A stretch of DNA of 11,767 nt, from assembly GCA_964434955.1 (NCBI GenBank), contig CAYSXI010000166.1, positions 1 through 11,767 on the forward strand, given 5' to 3'. Made by a program: the position numbers and the translations under genes. The DNA is from JANQLU01 sp964434955 (GTDB lineage: Bacteria > Planctomycetota > Planctomycetia > Pirellulales > Pirellulaceae). Below are positions 5,980-11,767 of this stretch, piece after piece. Under the pieces are notes generated by a model. That model made no database searches, was not told the origin of the DNA, and worked only from the letters and a program-made list of their open reading frames with translations. Position 1 is the first letter of the stretch; each line of letters opens with the position of its first letter.

Positions 5980-8586
5980 ATGACCCAAATCAAAGCCTCG
6001 TTTTGTCTTTCGCTATGTTTCATCTTTTTCGCGGCAATGCTGGCCCCGCTCGCCGCCCAGGATGATGCGAAGTCGAACCGGTCCTCAACAAAACGGACGA
6101 CGGTTTTCTGGCCAGAAGGCGTCGAATGCAACCCTTCCATTACGGCACCCAAAGACTACTTTGGATTTGACGTTGGGATGCGACATCTGCGTCACGATCA
6201 AGTTGCTGGCTACTTGCGAAAGATTGCGGAAGAATCGGACCGTATCCAGTTGAAGCAGTATGGCCAAACGCACGGTCGTCGACCGCTTCTGCTCTTGACA
6301 ATCACGTCGCCCGAAAATCACCAACGCATCGGCCAAATCCGAAACCAGCATCGCAAGCTTTCGAAGCCGAATGAAAGCAGCGACGTCGATACATCCAGGT
6401 TGCCCGTGGTTATCAACATGGGTTATGGCGTTCATGGAGACGAACCCAGTGCGACCAACACTGCCCCGTTGGTCGCTTACTACCTGGCTGCTGCCAAAGG
6501 AAAAAAAATTGATCAATGGTTGAAGAATTGCGTGATCCTAGTGGACCCAAGCCTGAATCCCGATGGCTTCGATCGTTTCGCACGATGGGAAAACACGTTT
6601 CGCGGAAAAGCCCTGAATGCGGATCCCTCCCATGCCGAACACAATCAGGGCTGGCCGCCAGGACGCGTCAACTATTACTGGTTTGACTTGAATCGCGATT
6701 GGCTCCCGCTCGTTCATCCCGAATCGCGCGGCCGAATGCGATGGTATCACCAATGGAAACCCAATGTGGTGCTTGACTTCCACGAGATGGGAACCAACTC
6801 AACCTACTTCTTCCAGCCCGGCATTCCGCAACGAACCAATCCGCTTACGCCACGAAAGAACATTGAATTGACGGCAGAAATCGCCAAGTACCACGTCAAA
6901 GCGTTTGATAAACGGGGCACCCTTTACCTGACCCAGGAGTTGTTTGACGACTTTTACATGGGCAAGGGATCAACGTATCCGGATCTACACGGCGCGGTCG
7001 GCATTCTATTTGAACAAGGCAGTTCGCGGGGACAGGTCCAGGAAAGCTCCAATGGTTTGGTCCGGTTTCCAGACACCATTCGAAACCAGTTCACGACTTC
7101 GTTGACCAGTCTCGAAGCCACGTCCGACATGCGACAAAAACTATTGGACTACCAAAAAGAATTCTACGAACAGGCCATTGCCAAAGCGAAGTCAGGAAAG
7201 GTGCGGTTTTATGCGCTTCGTGCAAACGGAGACCGGACCCGCCTGCAACGCTTTGCGGACACACTGCTAAGACACGATATCCAGTGTTACTGGCTCAAAC
7301 AAAACATTGAAGTCGCAAACCAGAAGCACTACCGGGACATCACATTGATTGTCCCGACCGAACAACCCGAGTATCGATTTATCGAATCACTATTTGATCG
7401 GCGCACCAACTTTCGCGAGAACATCTTTTACGACGTCTCCGCCTGGACTCTGCCTTTGGCCTACAACCTGCAGACTTTTGAGCTGCCGCATGTCGATCCC
7501 GAAAACCTGGTCGCGGCAAAGCTCGGGGGAATCCGCAAACGCAACTTCCGCGCCAGCGACGGCGACTACGCTTACGTCATCGACTACCGGGATACCGCAT
7601 CGATCAACCTGCTGTCCAATTTGCTCAAGAAAAACATCAAGGTCAAAGTCGCCACGGCACCGTTTTCAGTCAAACTTGGAAAACGAGAAGTCTCGTACGG
7701 CTACGGAACCCTGGTCGTGCCGATTGGGATTCAAAAAGACAAGCGCAAGCTGATTGTGAACGAGCTGTCAAAAGCAGCCGGGCTGGGCGTCAACGTCCTG
7801 CCGATCAAAACGGGACTCACGCCGCGCGGCATTGATATCGGTAGCAACCAAATGCGAGTTATCGAACCGCCTCAAGTTGCGTTGATCATCGGACGTGGGA
7901 CGAGCGCCTACGAGTGTGGCGAAGTATGGCATGCATTGGATCACCGACTGCGGATGCCGATTACGCTGATCCCCATGGATCGGGTCTCAAGAACTGACTT
8001 GACCCGCTACAACAAAATCATTGTCACGAGCGGATCCTATTCGGAAGCGCGGGAAAAACTCCTGGACTGGACTGGCAAAGGCGGAACACTGATTGCCCTC
8101 ACGAGGGCGGCCAAGTTTTTTGAGGCTGAGTTATCAGGTGGAAAAGAAGACCGTGCCAAACCAGCTGAAGAAAAGACCGACAAAGCGGGAAGTATCCAGA
8201 AACCGTTTGCGAGCGCCCGGAACGACCGCGCCCTTCAACTCATCAGTGGCTCGATTCTCCAAACCAAGGTCGATCGGACCCATCCATTGGCCTACGGACT
8301 CACGACGCAAACGATGCCCGTATTTCGCAATCATACTTCGTCGATCCTTCCATCGAAAAACGCCTACCAGAATCCCTTCGTCTACGATTCGGAGAATGTG
8401 GTACTGAGCGGATATGTATCCAAGGAAAACGTCGAAAAACTGAAAGACAAGGCAAGCGTTGTGGTATACCCGAAAGGAAGCGGCAACGTTATCCTGCTTT
8501 CGGACAACCCGAATTTCCGTGGGTTCTGGGAAGGCTCCCGGCGGGTGTTTTACAACAGCCTGTTTTTTGGCCAGTTCGCGAGGTAA
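5980..8586 (+). CDS. Secreted M14-family zinc carboxypeptidase with C-terminal amidotransferase-like extension
   Basis: Encodes 868 residues. A signal peptide (hydrophobic about 8-25, likely cut after LAA at 26) exports it. The M14 catalytic domain spans about 60-380. The zinc ligands are His152 and Glu155 (GVHGDEPS) and His268 (VLDFHEMG); NPDGFDR (193-199) and FDLNRDW (235-241) supply the substrate-binding Arg positions, and Glu345 in GILFEQGSS fits the general base. All catalytic residues expected of the family are present, so it should be an active metallopeptidase of peptides outside the cytoplasm. The middle (about 400-620) has no named motif. Residues about 630-860 look like a class I glutamine amidotransferase/ThuA-like fold (VALIIGRGTSAYECGEVWHALD, IIVTSGSY, GKGGTLIAL, RTHPLAYGL). 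Large M14 proteins of this length with such an extension are known in Bacteroidota and Planctomycetota. The ATG at 5980 has AAGG about 8 bases upstream. A charged low-complexity insert lies at about 720-738. Confidence 0.93.
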   Translation: MTQIKASFCLSLCFIFFAAMLAPLAAQDDAKSNRSSTKRTTVFWPEGVECNPSITAPKDYFGFDVGMRHLRHDQVAGYLRKIAEESDRIQLKQYGQTHGRRPLLLLTITSPENHQRIGQIRNQHRKLSKPNESSDVDTSRLPVVINMGYGVHGDEPSATNTAPLVAYYLAAAKGKKIDQWLKNCVILVDPSLNPDGFDRFARWENTFRGKALNADPSHAEHNQGWPPGRVNYYWFDLNRDWLPLVHPESRGRMRWYHQWKPNVVLDFHEMGTNSTYFFQPGIPQRTNPLTPRKNIELTAEIAKYHVKAFDKRGTLYLTQELFDDFYMGKGSTYPDLHGAVGILFEQGSSRGQVQESSNGLVRFPDTIRNQFTTSLTSLEATSDMRQKLLDYQKEFYEQAIAKAKSGKVRFYALRANGDRTRLQRFADTLLRHDIQCYWLKQNIEVANQKHYRDITLIVPTEQPEYRFIESLFDRRTNFRENIFYDVSAWTLPLAYNLQTFELPHVDPENLVAAKLGGIRKRNFRASDGDYAYVIDYRDTASINLLSNLLKKNIKVKVATAPFSVKLGKREVSYGYGTLVVPIGIQKDKRKLIVNELSKAAGLGVNVLPIKTGLTPRGIDIGSNQMRVIEPPQVALIIGRGTSAYECGEVWHALDHRLRMPITLIPMDRVSRTDLTRYNKIIVTSGSYSEAREKLLDWTGKGGTLIALTRAAKFFEAELSGGKEDRAKPAEEKTDKAGSIQKPFASARNDRALQLISGSILQTKVDRTHPLAYGLTTQTMPVFRNHTSSILPSKNAYQNPFVYDSENVVLSGYVSKENVEKLKDKASVVVYPKGSGNVILLSDNPNFRGFWEGSRRVFYNSLFFGQFAR

Positions 8587-8701
8587 CCTCGGCGAAACAG
8601 CTCACAACGATCCTGGCGCCAGCGTCCTCCCCTTCCCCGCCCCGATGCAGGCCGACTAAAATCGTCAGCCTAATCAACTTGCGTGACTTCGGGAGGATGC
8701 A

Positions 8702-9667
8702 ATGTCGCGGCGATTCGTCAGAGAATTGAGTGACGGCGAAAATGTGGACCAGGTTTTCATCGTTGCTCAAAAACAACTCCGTTCCAATCGAGCCAATAAT
8801 CTGTACTTGCAGATGCGGCTAAGCGACAAAACCGGATCCATCACGGCAATGCTGTGGAACGCCCAAGAGGAGATCGCCAATCGATTCAACAATGGTGACT
8901 TCGTCAAAGTTCAAGGCAAGGCCCAGTTCTACAATGGCGCCATGCAGATCATTGTGCAAAAAATCTTCCCGGCCGATGCCAACTCGGTAGATCCCGCGGA
9001 CTTTGTCACGCTCGATACGGCCCAGATCGAAACAATGGTCGGGCAACTCAGTGAAACACTTCGGCAGATCAAGAACTTTCATCTTCGCAATCTCGCCGAG
9101 TGCTTTTTGATTGACGAAGAATTCATGAATGCGTTCAAGAAAGCTCCCGCGGGAATCAAGAACCACCATGCCTTCCAGGGAGGACTGCTCCAGCATTCTT
9201 TGGCGCTAATCGAACTGGCTCAATTCGCCTCTCCCCGCTACCCGGGCCTCGATGAAGACATCATGGTGATGGGCTCCTTCTTGCATGACATTGGAAAGAT
9301 TCACGAGCTCACGTACGAGCGAGACCTTTCCTACTCGGATGAAGGTCAGTTGCTGGGCCACATGACCATTGGGGTCGAAATTCTTTCGCAGAAAATCGCC
9401 GAAGCTGAAAAGCTATCCGGCGAAAAATTCCCACGGGAATTTGCCGTTGCCCTCAAGCACATTATCCTCAGTCATCACGGCCGTTATGAATTTGGAAGCT
9501 CCAAGCTCCCTATGACTCTGGAAGCGATCGCGATCCACCATCTGGACTCGCTCGATTCGAAACTCAACTCGGCAATTCAGATTATTGAGGAAGACGTTAA
9601 CAAAGACAGTCCCTGGACCACCTTCCAGCCTTCCATTGATCGAAAGCTTTTCAAGCCAAAGACCTGA
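8702..9667 (+). CDS. YhaM-like 3'-5' exoribonuclease (OB-fold plus HD domain)
   Basis: Encodes 321 residues, close to the usual size of YhaM (about 314). The N-terminal part (about 10-90) fits an OB-fold of the nucleic-acid-binding type: YLQMRLSDKTGSITAMLW, then GDFVKVQGKAQFYNGAMQIIV. The HD phosphohydrolase domain covers about 155-300, with metal-ligand candidates His165 (LQHS), His195-Asp196 (FLHDIGK), His258/His259 (LSHHG) and Asp282/Asp285 (HHLDSLDS). In the YhaM family this arrangement gives a cytoplasmic metal-dependent 3'-to-5' RNase that also acts on DNA in some members; the role in RNA turnover here is inferred. The start is well supported: GGGAGG at 8691-8696 lies 5 bases before the ATG. 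The 115-base gap after the M14 gene contains the 10-base palindrome ctggcgccag at 8613-8622 and no clear terminator, so read-through from the peptidase gene is possible. Confidence 0.9.
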   Translation: MSRRFVRELSDGENVDQVFIVAQKQLRSNRANNLYLQMRLSDKTGSITAMLWNAQEEIANRFNNGDFVKVQGKAQFYNGAMQIIVQKIFPADANSVDPADFVTLDTAQIETMVGQLSETLRQIKNFHLRNLAECFLIDEEFMNAFKKAPAGIKNHHAFQGGLLQHSLALIELAQFASPRYPGLDEDIMVMGSFLHDIGKIHELTYERDLSYSDEGQLLGHMTIGVEILSQKIAEAEKLSGEKFPREFAVALKHIILSHHGRYEFGSSKLPMTLEAIAIHHLDSLDSKLNSAIQIIEEDVNKDSPWTTFQPSIDRKLFKPKT

Positions 9668-9694
9668 TGCAACAGCCACACTCATGTGGTTGCA
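9668..9694 (+). terminator. Hairpin directly after the exoribonuclease stop codon
   Basis: TGCAA (9668-9672) pairs with TTGCA (9690-9694) and CCACA (9676-9680) pairs with TGTGG (9685-9689) around a CTCA loop, leaving only a 3-base bulge (CAG) on the left arm. The stem begins on the base after the TGA. There is no T-run downstream, so it may be a 3'-end stabilising structure or a non-canonical terminator rather than a classical intrinsic one. Confidence 0.45.
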
Positions 9695-10119
9695 CCGGCG
9701 GAGATTCGATCCGACTCATGTGAATATCAGCAAACCTGGCCCAGACCGCTCCGCGCCCAAACACATCGCACAATCATCCGGTTTCCCACACACCCGACAA
9801 ACACGAAGCGCCAGCGAGTGGTTCCCCACGGCGCCGACAAACACATCGCGCAACCAACCGGTTTCCCTCACTCCCTACAAGCACGAAGCGCCAGCGAGTG
9901 GTTCCACACGGCACACCCGCTTCCCCCGAACCAATCCCCGCCCAAACCGCATTTCGGCGGCTCTTCGATCGGTCAAAACCGCGCTAACGAGCTTCGAAAA
10001 TCGACCGGCATTTTGGTTCGGCAATAAATTTCGCTAATCTTTTGGAAATCCGCGCAAAGCCACAGGTTCCGTGGCACTATCGTGAATGGAAGCCAACGAT
10101 CCTCATTCCGGAGAGAGTC
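9695..10119. other. Gene-free region with tandem repeat
   Basis: No convincing gene lies here. Open frames exist on the plus strand (within 9585-10037 and 9686-10027), but they are translations of the repeat, rich in Pro, Thr, Arg and Ser, lack a ribosome binding site, and one of them overlaps the end of the exoribonuclease gene. The stretch holds the 80-base tandem repeat described separately, then a C-rich strand up to about 9955. The promoter of the gene at 10120 should lie in the last 150 bases, but no clear hexamer pair is visible. Confidence 0.7.
9761..9920 (+). repeat. Two tandem copies of an 80-base intergenic repeat
   Basis: Bases 9761-9840 and 9841-9920 align without gaps. The first 70 positions differ at eight sites; the last 8 or so diverge. 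A 24-base block is identical in both (9802-9825 and 9882-9905) and contains the core acgaagcgccagcgagtgg. I recall very similar cores (cgaagcgcaagcgagtg type) scattered between genes of Rhodopirellula species, so this is probably a dispersed planctomycete repeat duplicated in tandem. Bases 9751-9760 resemble 9831-9840, hinting that an older unit preceded the first copy. There are no spacers, so it is not a CRISPR array. Confidence 0.85.
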
Positions 10120-10845
10120 ATGAAATACAAACTTTGTTTGATTGCCTGTTTTGCCCTGAGTTCATTGTTTTCGATTCCCCAGGCCTCGGGCCAATCCAAA
10201 GACATCGAAGCGCTCCGCAAGCTTGAGTATCAGCGCGCGATGGAACTGAAAGTTCGAGCCATGCAGATGCAGGCGGAGGCGGATGCCCTGAACGCCCGGA
10301 TGATGGTTGATTTTGCAAGCGCTCAGTCCGGCAATCTCATGCACAACACCGACGTGCAAAAGGATCTGGAACTGGACCAGGACCAAATCAAGGAACTCAA
10401 AAAAATCCAGCAGGATTTCAATCAACAGGTCAACGAAGAAATGAAATCCGCGCGAAGTGGCGGTGGCAAATTCGACACGAAAAAATGGAGTCAGACTTAT
10501 CAACGGCTGAGCGAAGAACGCAAGTCGGCGATGGGGGCTGTTCTCTTGCCCCATCAGTCCAAGCGGCTGGAGCAAATCCGAACCCAGATGCAGATCAAGT
10601 CGCGAGGTGACTTGCGAACTTTGGTCGGTCAATCCGTTGCCGAAGAACTGGGAATTGATGAAGATCAAAAAAATCAACTGAAGAAACGCTCGGCAGAAAT
10701 CAACGCCGAACTTCAAGAAGAAATTGCCAAACTGAAAGAGCAGGCCCGCGAGAAGCTTCTGCGTGAACTACGCCCCGACCAGCGCAAGAAGTTCAAAGAA
10801 ATGGTTGGCGAAAAATTCGTTCCGCAAAAATCCAAACGGAAGTAG
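10120..10845 (+). CDS. Exported helical protein with two LTxxQ-like modules
   Basis: Encodes 241 residues. A signal peptide (KYKLCLIACFALSSLFSIP, likely cut after ASG at residue 24) predicts export. The mature protein is almost entirely charged helix, with coiled-coil character at about 26-60 and 185-225. Two similar halves can be seen. One runs from LELDQDQIKELKKIQ (83-97) to VLLPHQSKRLEQI (141-153); the other runs from LGIDEDQKNQLKKR (177-190) to LRPDQRKKFKEMVG (217-230). Each start and end resembles the LTxxQ motif of the Spy/CpxP periplasmic chaperone family, so a protein-binding or stress role outside the cytoplasm is possible but not shown. A glycine loop (SGGGKF, 113-118) breaks the first module. 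ATG at 10120 was chosen because GGAGAG lies just upstream and the signal peptide starts there; an in-frame TTG at 10042 would add 26 unlikely residues. The downstream gene is convergent, with a gap of only 25 bases. Confidence 0.85.
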   Translation: MKYKLCLIACFALSSLFSIPQASGQSKDIEALRKLEYQRAMELKVRAMQMQAEADALNARMMVDFASAQSGNLMHNTDVQKDLELDQDQIKELKKIQQDFNQQVNEEMKSARSGGGKFDTKKWSQTYQRLSEERKSAMGAVLLPHQSKRLEQIRTQMQIKSRGDLRTLVGQSVAEELGIDEDQKNQLKKRSAEINAELQEEIAKLKEQAREKLLRELRPDQRKKFKEMVGEKFVPQKSKRK

Positions 10846-10870
10846 CAACCATTCCGACCTGCCAAATCAA

Positions 10871-11614
10871 CTATTTCTTGAGCAGCTCCGCAGAGTCGCT
10901 TGCGACGTTGGCTTGCGCTTTGTTTTTCTGGAATAGATAAATCGGCTGACAATCGGATAGCTCCGGACCGGTTGGCGCAACCATGGCGACATGATCGTTC
11001 CCGATGAACTGCAGTTCGTAGCGGTTGATTTTTCGCGTCTGGTCATGGCTGCTCACAAAATCCAGTTCGACCGTCACACGATTTTCCATGGCGGCGATTA
11101 CCTTCCAGGTTCCTTTGGCGTTGATTCCCGGCGCCGTCGCCAAAGGATCACTGGAAGCGACCTCAATAAACAAGCTTCCATCCGTGCCGAATATCGCCTT
11201 TAGCTGGGCAGCCAGATGTTCTTTCGCCAAGCGCTGAACGAACGCGGCCTGCGACCTTTCGAGCGATCCGAGCTTGAGATTCAACAGTTCCTGGTTGATG
11301 CCAGCGCGGCCACTCCATTCGCCCACAATCTTCTTACCAACCTGATCCTGGTTGGTGACGGCCGAGTTATCCGTCACGTCGTCTTGTTCCGCCATTTGCG
11401 AATTCGGCGAACCACACCCCTTAAACAGAATCGAACCGGAGAGAATCAGGATCATCAGGCCAACCAAACCGGCGACCGGTAGAGTCAAATTGCTCCAACC
11501 ACCGCCACGCCTTGGCATCATCCGACGAAACGTATCGCGACTCGGCCGGCGAAACCTGGGCCGCTTCATTTTGGGCATTCGAATTTTTGGGATGCGAAAT
11601 CCTCGACGACTCAT
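10871..11614 (-). CDS. Membrane-anchored protein with strongly basic N-terminal tail, unknown function
   Basis: Encodes 247 residues. Residues 1-42 contain 16 Arg/Lys and one acidic residue, with a run of proline-punctuated pentapeptides at 7-26 (RIPKI, RMPKM, KRPRF, RRPSR). One transmembrane helix follows at about 43-64. By the positive-inside rule the basic tail is cytoplasmic and the rest is extracytoplasmic. An acidic linker (about 69-92) leads to a domain of about 95-230 that begins VGEWSG and includes GTWKVIAAMENRVTVELDF and NRYELQFIGNDHVAM, a beta-rich pattern reminiscent of lipocalin-like folds. No catalytic motif is evident and I do not recognise the family. Cys67 follows FKG, which is not a lipobox. 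ATG at 11614 has AAGGA about 7 bases upstream. It starts 46 bases downstream of the truncated gene ending at 11661 and is probably in an operon with it. Confidence 0.82.
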   Translation of the reverse strand: MSRRGFRIPKIRMPKMKRPRFRRPSRDTFRRMMPRRGGGWSNLTLPVAGLVGLMILILSGSILFKGCGSPNSQMAEQDDVTDNSAVTNQDQVGKKIVGEWSGRAGINQELLNLKLGSLERSQAAFVQRLAKEHLAAQLKAIFGTDGSLFIEVASSDPLATAPGINAKGTWKVIAAMENRVTVELDFVSSHDQTRKINRYELQFIGNDHVAMVAPTGPELSDCQPIYLFQKNKAQANVASDSAELLKK

Positions 11615-11660
11615 GGCAACATCCTTGTTGGCATCCGAACGTGATTCGGAAATTGAGGTC

Positions 11661-11767
11661 TTACTTGCTTTCTTCTTTTTTGAATGTCATGGGGTCAACT
11701 TGATCTTCGAGGCCGGCCATATTAGGCGGAATCATTCGAATCGTCTGGTCGTCCACAAAAGTCACCA
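11661..11767 (-). CDS. C-terminal end of an unidentified gene (5' end outside window)
   Basis: A minus-strand frame is open from the window edge to a TAA at 11661-11663 and gives 34 residues, beginning VTFVDDQTIRMIPPNMAG and ending in a lysine/glutamate-rich tail (FKKEESK). The 46-base spacing to the next minus-strand gene and the sensible protein composition support a real gene. Too little is present to name a family. Confidence 0.65.
   Translation of the reverse strand, partial: VTFVDDQTIRMIPPNMAGLEDQVDPMTFKKEESK

Noticed and set aside
9761..9920. Possible CRISPR array
   Set aside because: There are only two copies, directly adjacent with drifted flanks and no unique spacers, and no cas genes are nearby.
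9585..10037. Overlapping plus-strand open frames (9585-10037 and 9686-10027) that could be read as small Pro/Thr/Arg-rich proteins
   Set aside because: The first begins inside the exoribonuclease gene, and both are mostly translations of the 80-base repeat in different frames; neither has a ribosome binding site.
10042..10119. N-terminal extension of the LTxxQ-like gene to a TTG at 10042
   Set aside because: The ATG at 10120 has a GGAGAG site upstream and starts a standard signal peptide.
11410..11430. Lipoprotein signal in the basic-tail membrane protein (Cys67)
   Set aside because: The residues before the Cys are FKG; a lysine at -2 and the long basic tail do not fit a lipobox, and the helix is better read as a plain anchor.
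1..11767. tRNA, rRNA, insertion sequence, integrase, toxin-antitoxin or defence genes
   Set aside because: None was recognised on either strand; all sizeable conserved frames are accounted for by the listed genes.

Overview
The window reads as an ordinary chromosomal stretch from a Planctomycetota bacterium, most likely a Rhodopirellula/Pirellulaceae relative. The grounds are the gene families present (a tetraheme cytochrome fused to a metallophosphatase-like domain, a membrane-anchored DUF1573-type protein, DUF4416, a large exported M14 peptidase), the many exported proteins of unknown function, and an intergenic repeat with the core acgaagcgccagcgagtgg, which resembles repeats I remember from Rhodopirellula genomes. 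The assignment is inference; no rRNA or other marker gene is present. By eye the GC content is slightly above 50 percent and even throughout, and there is no sign of an insertion sequence, phage or CRISPR array.

Layout. Positions 1-479 hold the tail of an unidentified gene and a small Tat-exported protein, both on the plus strand. From 582 to 5745 there is a minus-strand block, in transcription order: prolyl-tRNA synthetase (proS), a DUF4416 protein, a membrane-anchored DUF1573-like protein, and an exported metallophosphatase-like/tetraheme cytochrome c554-like protein. The first three are closely spaced (gaps of 42 and 70 bases) and may be cotranscribed. The cytochrome gene sits behind a 186-base gap that contains a perfect inverted repeat followed by five T's. 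A 234-base divergent intergenic region then separates proS from plus-strand genes: a secreted M14 zinc carboxypeptidase with a C-terminal amidotransferase-like extension (5980-8586) and a YhaM-like OB-fold/HD-domain exoribonuclease (8702-9667).

Positions 9668-10119 contain no gene. They hold a strong hairpin directly after the exoribonuclease stop codon and two tandem copies of an 80-base unit. A small exported helical protein with two LTxxQ-like modules follows (10120-10845). Convergent to it on the minus strand is a membrane-anchored protein with an extremely basic proline-punctuated N-terminal tail (10871-11614), preceded upstream by the C-terminal end of another unknown gene that runs off the window edge.

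Functionally the window mixes translation (proS), RNA turnover (the YhaM-like nuclease), extracytoplasmic peptide degradation (M14) and extracytoplasmic redox (the cytochrome). I see no compact, obviously new defence or biosynthetic system. The most unusual items are the cytochrome whose phosphatase domain appears to have lost its metal ligands, next to a DUF1573-like protein without the usual cysteine motif; the arginine/proline pentapeptide tail of the membrane protein; and the 80-base tandem repeat.
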